DNA of 64,000 nt from Phosphoribacter sp037045055 (lineage in GTDB: Bacteria > Actinomycetota > Actinomycetes > Actinomycetales > Dermatophilaceae), in contig JBAOHJ010000003.1 of NCBI GenBank assembly GCA_037045055.1, positions 372,001 to 436,000 on the forward strand, in the 5' to 3' direction. Every line of letters begins with the position of its first letter. The stretch's first letter is position 1. The notes beneath the pieces are model-generated. The model did no database searches and was not told the DNA's origin. It worked only from the letters and a program-made list of their open reading frames with translations. A program made the position numbers and the translations under genes. This document shows positions 27,891 through 37,289 of this stretch, one piece after another.

Positions 27891-29621
27891 ATGCCGTCGG
27901 CGCGCGACGAGCCGCTGATCCCGTTGGTCGTCGTGGGCGACCGGGCGGTGCTGATGCACGGTGGCCGGCCGGTGGTGGGGGCGGCGACCGACGTGGTGGC
28001 CCGAGCCGCCGACCTGGAACGCCGCGAGCACCCCCGCTGGGCGGTGGCCAGTGCCGGCAGCGGCCTGGCCCGGATGCTGGCCGTGGGGGTGGCGGTGGCC
28101 CGGGCCTGGGACGTGGCCGAGGCACACCGGCTCCTCTTCGGCGGCTGGCGGGCCGACCCGGCATACGCCTGGGCTCGCCTGCGCGGTCTCGACCCGGGCG
28201 GTATGCCGCGCGCCCGCGACCCGGACAGTCTGCTGGACCTGCTCGACCCGGCTGACGAGCAGGCAGCGCCGGACAAGGACCCGCAAGCGCCGGTGGCCCC
28301 GAGCGGGTACCTGCGTCGCGACGCTTGGGATCCGGTGCGGCTGGGCTCCGAGACCGCCCTGACCGGCCTGGCCCGGTGGCTGGCCGGGTGCGCCGGGCTG
28401 CAGCGCGATCGGCTGTCCGAGATCGGTCCGCGCGCGGTCGCCACGGCGGCCTCGGAGTCGGCCGCCGCGGTGCTGGCGCTCGAGCTGGAGCGCGACGGGC
28501 TGCCGGTCGACCGGCAGATCGCCGAGCGGCTCATCGCCGTCGCCGCGGGCCGGCGCCCGGTGGACGACACCGACGCCGCCGCCATCCGCGGACACCGTGA
28601 CCGGCAGGTGCTGCGCCATGCGCCCGGCCACGAACGCACCGACCTGCGCCACCCGGCCCAGGTCAAGCGCCTGCTGAGCGCCGTGGGCGTGGACGTCCCC
28701 ACGACGAGGGCGGGGGCGCTGGAGCCCTACCGGGCGGCATACCCGCTCGTCGAGGCGCTGTTGCGCTGGCGCAAGGACGAGCGCATCGCGACGACCTACG
28801 GCTACCGCTGGCTGGACGAGCACGTCGGCTCCGACGGCAGGCTGCGCGGCGGATGGACCGCCTGCGACGGAGCCGCCGGCCGGATGACCGCGCAGCACGG
28901 TCTGCACAACCTGCCCACTGCGCTGCGTGCGGCGGTCGTCGCCGAGGCGGGGCACGTCTTCGTCCGGGCCGACCTCGGTCAGGTGGAGCCGCGGGTGCTC
29001 GCCGTCGTCTCCGGCGACCCGGCACTGGCCGCGGCCAGCAGCGCCGACGATCTCTACGCCCCCGTCGCCGCCCGGCTCGGGGTGGCCCGACCGGTGGCCA
29101 AGGTCGCGGTGTTGGCGGCGATGTACGGACAGCGCACGGGTGCGGCCGGCGCGGCCCTGGATCAACTCCGGCGGGCCTACCCGGTCGCCATGGATATGCT
29201 CGACGAGGCCTACCGGGCCGGCGTGCGACGGCGCCCGATGCGGACCTTCGGGGGGCGGCGACTCCCCCTCGATGACGCGCTGCCCCCGCCGCCGGACGTC
29301 TCGACGACCGGGCTCGCGGCCCTGGACGCGGCCCGGGGTCGCTATGCCCGCAACGCGGTGATCCAGGGCTCGGCGGCCGAGCTGTTCAAGGCGTGGGCGG
29401 CCACGGTCCGCCACGCCCTGGCCGGTTCACCGGCTCGGATCGTCCTGTGCCTGCATGACGAGCTGCTCGTCCACACGCCCACCTCCCAGGCCGCCGAGGT
29501 GGCCGAGGCGGTCGGTCGGGCCCTGGTGGACGCATCGCGTCGATGGGCCGGCACCGACGTCGTGCGTTTCGTCGCCGACGTCGCGGTGGTGCGCAGCTGG
29601 GCCGAGGCGAAGACGCCATGA
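27891..29621 (+). CDS. Family A DNA polymerase (bifunctional exonuclease/polymerase type)
   Basis: A 576-residue protein of the actinobacterial group annotated as bifunctional 3'-5' exonuclease/DNA polymerase. Polymerase motifs are clear: motif A as DLGQVEPRVLAVV, motif B as RPVAKVAVLAAMYG with Arg and Lys in place, and motif C as CLHDELLVH. There is no 5' nuclease domain, and the N-terminal 200 residues lack the acidic exonuclease motifs of Pol I, so proofreading is doubtful. The ATG at 27891 is used; TTG 27861 or GTG 27873 are possible. Probably a repair enzyme, separate from PolA. Confidence 0.85.
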   Translation: MPSARDEPLIPLVVVGDRAVLMHGGRPVVGAATDVVARAADLERREHPRWAVASAGSGLARMLAVGVAVARAWDVAEAHRLLFGGWRADPAYAWARLRGLDPGGMPRARDPDSLLDLLDPADEQAAPDKDPQAPVAPSGYLRRDAWDPVRLGSETALTGLARWLAGCAGLQRDRLSEIGPRAVATAASESAAAVLALELERDGLPVDRQIAERLIAVAAGRRPVDDTDAAAIRGHRDRQVLRHAPGHERTDLRHPAQVKRLLSAVGVDVPTTRAGALEPYRAAYPLVEALLRWRKDERIATTYGYRWLDEHVGSDGRLRGGWTACDGAAGRMTAQHGLHNLPTALRAAVVAEAGHVFVRADLGQVEPRVLAVVSGDPALAAASSADDLYAPVAARLGVARPVAKVAVLAAMYGQRTGAAGAALDQLRRAYPVAMDMLDEAYRAGVRRRPMRTFGGRRLPLDDALPPPPDVSTTGLAALDAARGRYARNAVIQGSAAELFKAWAATVRHALAGSPARIVLCLHDELLVHTPTSQAAEVAEAVGRALVDASRRWAGTDVVRFVADVAVVRSWAEAKTP

Positions 29622-29639
29622 CCGGACACGGGGCCGGTC
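29620..29639. terminator. Short hairpin between convergent genes
   Basis: GACCGG and CCGGTC flank an 8-base loop across the polymerase stop codon, in the 30-bp gap before the PAC2 stop. It could stop transcription from both sides. There is no T-run, as often in this type of genome. Confidence 0.4.
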
Positions 29640-29651
29640 GCCGCGCCCGGC

Positions 29652-30578
29652 TCACCGCGCCGGCGGGTCCTCGTCGGAGGTGACGTCCTTGAGGAACGCC
29701 TCGACCTGGGCGCCGAGCTCGTCGGCCGAGGGCACCTGGGACAGGTCGGTGGCCAGCAGGCTGGGCCGCTCGCGGCCCTGGATGAACGAGTCGTACTGCC
29801 GCTCCAGGGCGGCGACGACGGTGCGCACCTCGTCGGCGTCCTCGAGCTCCTTGGCGATCTGGGCACGACCCAGAGCCGCCAGAGCCACCAGCCCGGTGCG
29901 CTCCAGCTCCAGCCCGGTCGCCCCGGCGAGGGCGTCCAGCCCGACCAGCGCGGCGTCGGCGTACTCGGCCTGGGCGAGGTAGTGCGGCACGTGGACGGCG
30001 AAGCCCATCGCGTCCCGGCCCGACTCGCCCAGGCGGTACTCCAACAGGCTCGACAGGCTGCCGGGCACCTGCACCGTGCCGAACACCGGGTCGTGCTCGC
30101 CGAGCAGACGGGCGTCCGTGGCGTGCGGGGTCGTGCCGATGGGGCGGGTGTGCGGCACCGCCATGGGGATGCCGTGGACGCTCACCGTGAGCTCGACGCC
30201 GAGCTGCTCGACGAGGGCGAGGGTCGCCGCGGCGACCCGCTCCCACTGGTAGTCCGGCTCCTCGCCGGCCAGCAGCAGGAACGGGTGCCCGCTGCCGTCG
30301 AGCACGCGGTGCAGGCGCAGCGTGGGGTCGGCGTAGGCGGTCCAACGGTCCTTGTCGAAGGTCATCGCCGGGCGCCGGCCGCGGTAGTCCAGCAGCTGGT
30401 CGATGTCAAACCTCGCCACCACCGAGCTCTCGTGCGCGTCCAGCAGGTGCCGGGTGAGCACCCGCTGGGTCCCCCCGGCGTCGACGAACCCGCCGAGCGA
30501 CACCACGAGGACCGACGCGCCGGCGGCATACGGGTCGACGTCCGGCTCGAAGCTGTAGAGCGCTCTGGGGTCCTGCAC
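29652..30578 (-). CDS. PAC2 family protein (proteasome assembly chaperone-like)
   Basis: A 308-residue PAC2-fold protein. The N-terminal VLVVSLGGFVDAGGTQRVLTRHL and the segment LLLAGEEPDYQWERVAAAT are typical, as is the VHGIPMAVPHTRP strand. Eukaryotic relatives assist 20S proteasome assembly, and actinomycetes have both proteasomes and several PAC2 proteins, but a chaperone role here is inference. GTG at 30578 has AGGAAGG upstream. It lies downstream of hrpA on the same strand. Confidence 0.88.
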   Translation of the reverse strand: MQDPRALYSFEPDVDPYAAGASVLVVSLGGFVDAGGTQRVLTRHLLDAHESSVVARFDIDQLLDYRGRRPAMTFDKDRWTAYADPTLRLHRVLDGSGHPFLLLAGEEPDYQWERVAAATLALVEQLGVELTVSVHGIPMAVPHTRPIGTTPHATDARLLGEHDPVFGTVQVPGSLSSLLEYRLGESGRDAMGFAVHVPHYLAQAEYADAALVGLDALAGATGLELERTGLVALAALGRAQIAKELEDADEVRTVVAALERQYDSFIQGRERPSLLATDLSQVPSADELGAQVEAFLKDVTSDEDPPAR

Positions 30579-30595
30579 GATGGGCCTTCCTCGAC

Positions 30596-30613
30596 GGACC
30601 GGGTGGCCGGTCC
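30596..30613 (-). terminator. Hairpin between hrpA and the PAC2 gene
   Basis: GGACCGG (30596-30602) and CCGGTCC (30607-30613) form a 7-bp stem with a 4-base loop, about 18 bp before the PAC2 start. It may terminate hrpA transcripts or sit in the PAC2 leader. No T-run follows. Confidence 0.35.
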
Positions 30614-30688
30614 TTCGGTCAACGACCGGGCCTCGGCGCGCATTCCGCAGAGGCGGCGGGGTCGTCCTCCACGGTAGCGGTCCGGCGG

Positions 30689-33600
30689 TCAGTCGCGGGG
30701 CACCGCGTCGATGGCCCGGAGGATACGTTTGGCCGAGACGGGGTATGCCGTGCCCAGGCCCTGCGCGAACAGGGACACCCGCAGCTCCTCGATCATCCAC
30801 CCGATCGCCTCGACGTCGCTGCGCGCGCGCTGGGACGGGCGCAGGGCGGCCAGCAGGTCGGCGTACGCCCGCTCGACGGCGAGGACCTCTTCGGTGCGGG
30901 CGCGGTCCCGGGCCAGGTCGGCGGGGGCGCGCTCCAGACGCCGCTGCACCGCGCGCAGGTATCGGTCGAGGTCCGCCAGCCGCGCCGCGGACGTGTCGGC
31001 GACGAACCCGGGCCGGACGAGCTCGGCCAGCTGAGCGCGCACGTCGTGGACCTGGTGGGCCATGGCGGGGGTGGTGAGCCGATCGAGGCGCTGGACGAGC
31101 TGCCGGTGCGCGGTGAGGACCGGCACGAGGAGCCCGAGGATGTGCAGCACCCGGGCGGCGGCGTGGGTGCGGACCGCGGCCAGCGCCCGCGCGAAGTCGG
31201 CGGCGGTGCGTGGCGGGCGGTGGACGTGCTCGGCGACGATGGCGTCGACGGCGGCGGCGAGCACGTCGGCCAGCAAGGCCGGCACCGACCCGTGCGGGTT
31301 GTGCCCGAGGGCGAGCTTCTCGGCGTTGCCCAGCCGGGCCAGGACCTCCCGCCAGGGCGGCGTGATGCCCAGGACGAGCAGTCGGCGCACCCCGAGCCGA
31401 TGCTCGGCGTCGGCCTCCTCACGGGTGGGCAGCACGCGCAGCGCGACCGTCTCACCCTCGTCGACGAGGGCGAGGTAGCCGCGCACCACCCGCCCGGCGA
31501 CGACCGCCGAGTGCTCCTCGGGCAGGTCGCCGATCGTCCACTCCCGCAGATGGGCTCGCTCGACACCCCGGCCGGCCGCGGCGACCTCCCGGCGGACCGC
31601 GGACGCCGCGGCGACCCGCAGATCGCCCAACGAGCGGCCGGTGGCGACCACCCGCCCGGTCGCGTCCGTGACGGCATACCGGATGCGCAGGTGCTCGGGC
31701 ACGCGATCGGGCGCCCAGTCCTGCGGGCGGACGACGACGCCGTGCGTGTCGCGCAGGACCTCGGCGAGCACCGCGGTCAGGGGCCCGTCGGCCGGCCCGA
31801 GCCCCCGCTGCCGCATCGCACGCAGGGTCGCGGCGGCGTGCTCGGGCGCCGGGACGAGCCGCCGGCGCAGCAGGCTGGGCAGCGTGCGCAACAGCGCGGC
31901 GACCAGGTCCTCGCGCAGGCCCGGAACCTGCCAGTCGAAACCCGCGTCGGTGACGCGCTCGAGCACGTCCGTGCCGACGTGGACGGTCACCCCGTCCTCG
32001 GGTGACCCGGGCTCGAAGCGGTAGGTCACCGTCAGGGTCAGCTCGCCCTGGTGCCACTGCGCGGGGAAGTCGACCTCGCTCGGGCCGCCGCCGGAGTCGG
32101 GCCGCAGCAGCAGATCCTCGGTGAGGCCGAGCAGGTCCGGGGTCTGCCGTCGGGCCTGCGTCCACCAGCGGTCGAAGTGCCGGGCGGAGACCACATGGGC
32201 GGGCACCCGCTCGGCGTAGAACCTCTCGATGACCTCCTCGCCCACGAGCAGGTCGCGCCGACGGGTGCGGGCCTGGCGCTCGGTGAGCCGGTCCAGCAGC
32301 GCCGCGTTGTCCCGGACGAACGCATGGTGGGTGTTCCAGTCGCCCTCGACGAGCGCGTGCCGGACGAACAGCTCGTGGGCCAGCTCGGGGTCGACCCGCC
32401 CCAGGCCCACGGTGCGGCCGGCGACCAGCGGCACCCCGTAGAGGGTGACCCGCTCGGTGGCGACCGCGCTGCCCCGGCGCGCCGACCAGCGCGGCTCGGA
32501 GTACTGCCGCTTGACCAGGTGCGCGCCGAGCTGCTCGGCCCATCCGGGGTCGACCCGGGCCACGGTGCGCGCCCACAGGCGGGTGGTCTCGACGAGCTCG
32601 CCGGCCACGACGAGCTCCGGTGGACGCTTGAACAGCGCCGACCCGGGGGCGATGGCGAAGTGCACCCCCCGGGCGCCGAGGTAGTCGCGGCGCAGCTCGT
32701 CCCACGAGCCGACGTGGCTGAGCAGGCCGGCGAGCAGCGCCTGGTGCACCGCGTCGAGGTCGGGCTCGCCGTGACGGGCGCCGCGGGCGACGTCCAGGCC
32801 GGCCTGTCGCGTGGCCTGGCGCAGCTGCGCGACGAGGTCCTGCCACTCCCGCACCCGCAGGTAGTGCAGGAACTCGGCCGTGCACATCCGCCGGAACGCG
32901 CTGCCGGACAACGCCTTCTGCTGCTCCCGCAGATAGCTCCAGAGGTTGAGGTAGGCGGTGAAGTCCGACCGTTCGTCGGCGAACCTGCGGTGCGCGGCCG
33001 CGGCCGGCTCGGCCCGGTCGACCGGTCGCTCCCGCGGGTCCTGGATGGACAGCGCGGCGACGACGACGAGGACCTCGCGCAGGCACCCGAGCCGGTCGGC
33101 CTCGACGACCATGCGGGCCAGGCGCGGGTCCACCGGCAGTCGCGCCATCGCCCGCCCGTATGCCGTGAGCCGTCGCCGCCCAGCCGGGTCCGCCTGCGGC
33201 GCGAACGCCTGCAGCTCCTCCAGCAGCCGCACCCCGTCGGCGATCCGGCGCCCGTCGGGCGGGTCGACGAAGGGGAAGGCGGCGACCTCGCCCAGGCCCA
33301 GCGTGGTCATCGCGAGGATGACGGAGGCGAGGTTGGTGCGCAGGATCTCCGGCTCGGTGAAGGCCGGCCGGCCCTCGAAGTCGTCCGCGGCATACAGGCG
33401 GATGCACACGCCGTCGGCCAGCCGCCCGCACCTCCCCGCACGCTGGCGGGCGCTGGCCTGCGAGATCGGCTCGATGGGCAGGCGTTGGACCTTGGTCCGC
33501 TGGCTGAATCGGGAGATCCGTGCGGTGCCGGTGTCCACGACGTAGCGGATGCCCGGGACGGTGAGCGAGGTCTCGGCGACGTTGGTGGCCAACACGATCC

Positions 33601-34603
33601 GGCGGCCGGGGTGCGCGGCGAAGACCCGGTGCTGCTCGGCCGCGGAGAGCCGGGCGAACAGCGGCACCACCTCGGTGTCGGGCAGGCGCATCCCCGCCAG
33701 GGCGTCCGCGGCGTCGCGGATCTCCCGCTCGCCCGACAGGAACACCAGGATGTCGTGGTCGACGTCCCCCTCGTGGCCGCTGGCCTCGGTCCACAGCTCC
33801 TCGACCGCCTCGCAGATGCCGGTGACCTGGTCGACCTCGGCGGCCCCCTGCGGGCTCTCGCGCACCAGCGGGCGGTAGCGGATCTCGACCGGGTAGGTCC
33901 GTCCGGAGACCTCCACGACCGGGGCGGGCCGGCCGGTGGGGTCGGCGAAGTGCGCGGCGAACCGCTGGGGGTCGATGGTCGCCGAGGTGACGACGAGCTT
34001 GAGGTCGGGACGGCGCGGCAGGAGCTGGCGAAGGTATCCGAGCAGGAAGTCGACGTTGAGGCTGCGCTCGTGGGCCTCGTCGATGACGATCGTGTCGTAG
34101 CGGCGCAGGTCGCGGTCGTGGTGCAGCTCGGCGAGCAGGATGCCGTCGGTCATGACCTTGACGAGCGTGTCGGGGCCACAGTGGTCGGTGAAGCGCACCT
34201 GGTAGCCGACGACCCCACCGAGGTCCACGCCGAGCTCCTGCGCGAGGCGTTCGGCGACCGCTCGGGCGGCGATCCGCCGGGGCTGGGTGTGCCCGATCAT
34301 CCCGTGGATGCCGCGGCCGAGCTCGAGCAGGAGCTTGGGGATCTGGGTGGTCTTGCCCGACCCGGTCTCGCCGGCGACGACGAGCACCTGGTGGTCGCGG
34401 ACCGCCGCGGCGAGCTCGTCGCGGCGGGCGGCGATGGGCAGGTCCTCGGGGTAGGCGATGGCCGGGACCAGGCCCGCGCGTCGGGCCAGTTGGGCCGTGC
34501 CGGGTGGACCTGCGTCGGTATGCCGTGGCCCGCGCCGACCGCGCCGCCGCCGTGGCCGATCGGCCGTCGGGCGCGGCGCGGCGTCGGTCGGCGGACTGGG
34601 CAT
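30689..34603 (-). CDS. hrpA: ATP-dependent RNA helicase HrpA
   Basis: A 1304-residue DEAH-box helicase. Walker A is GETGSGKTTQ at about 78-87, the DEAH box reads IDEAHERSLN near 175, SAT is in VVTSATID, and motif VI is QRAGRCGR; a helicase-associated domain and the long HrpA C-terminal region follow. HrpA family members remodel mRNA and stalled ribosomes in other bacteria. The chain length is normal for actinobacterial HrpA. The ATG at 34603 is directly preceded by GAGGG with almost no spacing, so the true start may be slightly different. Confidence 0.94.
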   Translation of the reverse strand: MPSPPTDAAPRPTADRPRRRRGRRGPRHTDAGPPGTAQLARRAGLVPAIAYPEDLPIAARRDELAAAVRDHQVLVVAGETGSGKTTQIPKLLLELGRGIHGMIGHTQPRRIAARAVAERLAQELGVDLGGVVGYQVRFTDHCGPDTLVKVMTDGILLAELHHDRDLRRYDTIVIDEAHERSLNVDFLLGYLRQLLPRRPDLKLVVTSATIDPQRFAAHFADPTGRPAPVVEVSGRTYPVEIRYRPLVRESPQGAAEVDQVTGICEAVEELWTEASGHEGDVDHDILVFLSGEREIRDAADALAGMRLPDTEVVPLFARLSAAEQHRVFAAHPGRRIVLATNVAETSLTVPGIRYVVDTGTARISRFSQRTKVQRLPIEPISQASARQRAGRCGRLADGVCIRLYAADDFEGRPAFTEPEILRTNLASVILAMTTLGLGEVAAFPFVDPPDGRRIADGVRLLEELQAFAPQADPAGRRRLTAYGRAMARLPVDPRLARMVVEADRLGCLREVLVVVAALSIQDPRERPVDRAEPAAAAHRRFADERSDFTAYLNLWSYLREQQKALSGSAFRRMCTAEFLHYLRVREWQDLVAQLRQATRQAGLDVARGARHGEPDLDAVHQALLAGLLSHVGSWDELRRDYLGARGVHFAIAPGSALFKRPPELVVAGELVETTRLWARTVARVDPGWAEQLGAHLVKRQYSEPRWSARRGSAVATERVTLYGVPLVAGRTVGLGRVDPELAHELFVRHALVEGDWNTHHAFVRDNAALLDRLTERQARTRRRDLLVGEEVIERFYAERVPAHVVSARHFDRWWTQARRQTPDLLGLTEDLLLRPDSGGGPSEVDFPAQWHQGELTLTVTYRFEPGSPEDGVTVHVGTDVLERVTDAGFDWQVPGLREDLVAALLRTLPSLLRRRLVPAPEHAAATLRAMRQRGLGPADGPLTAVLAEVLRDTHGVVVRPQDWAPDRVPEHLRIRYAVTDATGRVVATGRSLGDLRVAAASAVRREVAAAGRGVERAHLREWTIGDLPEEHSAVVAGRVVRGYLALVDEGETVALRVLPTREEADAEHRLGVRRLLVLGITPPWREVLARLGNAEKLALGHNPHGSVPALLADVLAAAVDAIVAEHVHRPPRTAADFARALAAVRTHAAARVLHILGLLVPVLTAHRQLVQRLDRLTTPAMAHQVHDVRAQLAELVRPGFVADTSAARLADLDRYLRAVQRRLERAPADLARDRARTEEVLAVERAYADLLAALRPSQRARSDVEAIGWMIEELRVSLFAQGLGTAYPVSAKRILRAIDAVPRD

Positions 34604-34636
34604 CCCTCGAGGATAGGTGCGCTCCGGGGTGGCAGC

Positions 34637-35569
34637 TCAGCCCCGCCCGGCCACCGCCGCGGCCCGGGCGCTCTCGGCCAGCCGGTCCAGGTCGCCCGGA
34701 CCGATCAGGCTCGACGTGCTGGCCGACTGCGCGCAGCACCATCTCGCGGCGACCTGGCCGCGCCGCACCGCGGTCTCGAGGTCCAGACCCTGCAGGACGT
34801 ACGACGTGAGCAGCCCGACGGCCAACGAGTCCCCCGCGCCGTTGGTGTCGACGACGGGCAGGTCGAGCTGGGGCGCCGGGTAGCGGCGCAGGCCGGACCG
34901 GTCGGCCACGGCGCACCCGTCGGCGCCTAGGCCGACCACGACGATCAGCTCGGGATTGATCGCCCGCAGTGCCTGCGCCAACGGCTCGGGCCGCGCGTGG
35001 TTCGCCGCCGAGCAGAACGCGAGATCGGCCGCCTCGACGAAATCGATCCGATAGGGGTCGTGCGGGTCGGCGACGTCCTGCAGGTCGACGGCGACGACGG
35101 CCCCGGCCGACCGGGCCACGGGCAGCAGCCGGCGGGCCCAGTTCGCCAGGTTGACGTGCACGAGCCGGGCCGAGCGCACTGTCGCGTAGGCCGCGTCCGG
35201 TGGGACGGCGTCCAGGTGCCCGGCGCCGTCGTAGAAGTTCTTGCGGGTCCCGCCGACCCCCATGACGTTGACCGAGCGGGCGGTCCCGACGGGGTCGATC
35301 CACAGCCCGCTCAGGTCGACCCCGTCGTGCCCGAGCTGGTCGCGCACCAGGGCACCGGCCCAGTCGGGGCCCACCGTCCCGACGAACCCGGCTCGCCAGC
35401 CCAGCTGCGCGTACCCTCGCACGGCATACCCACCGGCCTGCCCGACGTAGTCGCGGTTGGTGGTGAAGTTGGCCTCGCGTGACCAGTCGACGTCCGCGCC
35501 CGGCAGGAAGACGTTGGTGTCGACCCCGACGTTGCCGACGACGACGACGTCGAGGTCGGGGGCGCGCAC
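34637..35569 (-). CDS. PfkB-family carbohydrate/nucleoside kinase
   Basis: A 310-residue ribokinase-type kinase. VVVGNVGVDTNVFLPG at the start, the Gly-Gly pair in VGQAGGYAVRGYAQLG and the anion-hole signature DTNGAGDSLAVGLL with the catalytic Asp are all present. Substrate cannot be fixed; ribokinase, adenosine kinase and fructokinase relatives share these motifs. The GTG at 35569 is preferred; an ATG at 35596 lies within a GTATGCCG word. It is 62 bp downstream of metY on the same strand, which may place it under the same riboswitch. Confidence 0.85.
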   Translation of the reverse strand: MRAPDLDVVVVGNVGVDTNVFLPGADVDWSREANFTTNRDYVGQAGGYAVRGYAQLGWRAGFVGTVGPDWAGALVRDQLGHDGVDLSGLWIDPVGTARSVNVMGVGGTRKNFYDGAGHLDAVPPDAAYATVRSARLVHVNLANWARRLLPVARSAGAVVAVDLQDVADPHDPYRIDFVEAADLAFCSAANHARPEPLAQALRAINPELIVVVGLGADGCAVADRSGLRRYPAPQLDLPVVDTNGAGDSLAVGLLTSYVLQGLDLETAVRRGQVAARWCCAQSASTSSLIGPGDLDRLAESARAAAVAGRG

Positions 35570-35631
35570 CTGCCCACTATGCCAGCGGGGCGGCATACCG
35601 CGCCGGGACGCCGCCCCCCGCGCCCGAGCGG

Positions 35632-36951
35632 CTACCCCGCCGCCGCGGCGAAGCCCTGGTCGAGGTCGGCCAGGATGTCCGCGATGTTCTCGATGCCGAC
35701 CGCCAGGCGCACCAGCCCGGGGGTGACGCCCGCCGCGAGCCGGTCGGCGTCGGGGCCTTGCGAGTGGGTCGTCGAGGCCGGGTGGATGACCAGGGACCGG
35801 ACGTCGCCGATGTTGGCCACATGGGAGTGCAGGCTCAGTCCCTCGACGAACCGCTTGCCCGCCTGCAGGCCGCCGTCGATCTCGAAGGCCAGCACCGCCC
35901 CGGAGCCGGCCGGGCAGTACTTCTGGGCCTTGGCGTGCTGGTCGCTGTCGGGCAGCGAGGCCCACGCCACCGACTGGACCTGCCGGTGGGCCAGCAGGTA
36001 GTCGGCGACCTTGCGGGTGTTCTGCAGGTGTCGCTCGATCCGCAGGCTGAGCGTCTCGACTCCCTGGGCGATGAGGAAGGCGTTGAACGGCGAGATCGCC
36101 GGGCCGAGGTCGCGCAGCAGCTGCACCCGGGCCTTGAGGATGAAGGCGAGGTTGGCCCCGAGCGCCGACCCGACGCCCAGGTCGCGGGCGAAGACGAGCC
36201 CGTGGTAGCTCTCCTGCGGGGTGTTGTAGTTCGGGAACTTCGCCGGGTCGGCTCCGAAGTCGAAGCTGCCGCCGTCGACGATGACCCCGCCGATCGACGT
36301 GCCGTGCCCGCCGAGGTACTTCGTCGCCGAGTGCAGCACGACGTCGGCGCCCCACTCCAGCGGCCGAGTGAGGTAGGGGGTGGCGATGGTGTTGTCGACG
36401 ACCAGCGGCACCCCGGCCGCGTGGGCCACTGCGGCGACCCCCTCGATGTCGAGGATCTCGACCTTGGGGTTGGCGATGGTCTCGCCGTAGAGCAGCTTGG
36501 TGTTGGGCCGGATCGCTGCGCGCCACGAGTCCAGGTCGTCGGGGTCCTCGACGAAGGACACCTCGATGCCGTACCTCGGCAGGGTGAACTTCAGCAGGTT
36601 GACCGTGCCGCCGTAGAGGCTCGGGCTGGCGACGACGTGGTCGCCGGCCTCGGCGATGTTGAGGATGGCCAGCGTCTCGGCGGCCTGGCCGGATGCGACG
36701 AGCAGCGCCGCGACCCCGCCCTCGAGCGAGGCGATCCGCTGCTCGACGGCGTCCTGGGTGGGGTTCATGATCCGGGTGTAGATGTTGCCGAACTCGCTGA
36801 GCGCGAACAGGCTCGCCGCGTGGTCGGTGTCCTTGAAGACGTAGGAGGTCGTCTGGTAGATCGGCAGGGCGCGGGCGCCGGTGGTCGGGTCGGCCACCTG
36901 GCCGGCGTGCACCTGGCGGGTCTCGAAGGCCCAGCTGGTCGGGTCGCTCAT
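35632..36951 (-). CDS. metY: O-acetylhomoserine sulfhydrylase MetY
   Basis: MetY is a PLP enzyme that makes homocysteine from O-acetylhomoserine and sulfide. The 439-residue protein has the family opening FETRQVHAG, the PLP lysine K211 in HSATKYLGGHGT, and SGQAAETLAIL. The length and the long insert FPNYNTPQESYHGLVFARDL fit the MetY group and not the shorter cystathionine synthases. Leader RNA upstream contains a SAM-IV riboswitch. Together with metX it forms the direct sulfhydrylation branch of methionine synthesis. Confidence 0.94.
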   Translation of the reverse strand: MSDPTSWAFETRQVHAGQVADPTTGARALPIYQTTSYVFKDTDHAASLFALSEFGNIYTRIMNPTQDAVEQRIASLEGGVAALLVASGQAAETLAILNIAEAGDHVVASPSLYGGTVNLLKFTLPRYGIEVSFVEDPDDLDSWRAAIRPNTKLLYGETIANPKVEILDIEGVAAVAHAAGVPLVVDNTIATPYLTRPLEWGADVVLHSATKYLGGHGTSIGGVIVDGGSFDFGADPAKFPNYNTPQESYHGLVFARDLGVGSALGANLAFILKARVQLLRDLGPAISPFNAFLIAQGVETLSLRIERHLQNTRKVADYLLAHRQVQSVAWASLPDSDQHAKAQKYCPAGSGAVLAFEIDGGLQAGKRFVEGLSLHSHVANIGDVRSLVIHPASTTHSQGPDADRLAAGVTPGLVRLAVGIENIADILADLDQGFAAAAG

Positions 36952-37029
36952 CGGGATCGTGCCTTCCTGCTCGTCGCGGCGGCGGTATGCCGTGCCGCAC
37001 GCCGTCGGATGGTGCGGGAGCTGGGTGAC

Positions 37030-37139
37030 TCCGCGCTTGCCGTCGCCGGGGCGGCGGCCAGGTCTTCACCCGGGGCACCCCACCGCGGAGGAGGGTTGCC
37101 GGCCAGCGAACCGGGGCTTGGCGCTGGCGCTCATGACCT
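37030..37139 (-). promoter_or_regulatory. SAM-IV riboswitch upstream of metY
   Basis: The minus-strand leader opens GGTCATGAGCGCCAGCGCC, passes through AAGCCCCGGTTCGCTGG, GGCAACCCTCC and GTGGGGTGCCCCGGGTGAA, and closes with GACC; a conserved GCAAGCGCG follows. These blocks line up with the metX leader, with compensating changes in the helices. TAGCGT at 37153-37148 would be the -10, putting the start at the aptamer edge. A further 80 bases of leader before the metY start could hold the expression platform. Confidence 0.87.
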
Positions 37140-37210
37140 GGGGGGACGCTACCCGGTGGGCCCGCCCTGGAGCCCGATGTCTCTCATGGTGGACTCGACG
37201 TCTCGGAAAT

Positions 37211-37253
37211 CGGTATGCCGTGAGGCCCGTCACGGTGCGTAGCCGGCATACCG
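37211..37253. repeat. Inverted pair of the GTATGCCG word
   Basis: CGGTATGCCG at 37211-37220 and CGGCATACCG at 37244-37253 are exact reverse complements around a 23-base loop. The pair lies between the metY promoter and the F420-type gene, which diverge, so a terminator role is less obvious than for the pair at 39160. Confidence 0.75.
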
Positions 37254-37289
37254 GGCTCGTCGGGCCGCGCGCGTGGCACACTGCGGGCC

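Noticed and set aside
37143..37289. A small gene between metY leader and the F420-type gene
   Set aside because: Open frames here lack ribosome sites and protein features; the interval is explained by promoters and the inverted word pair.
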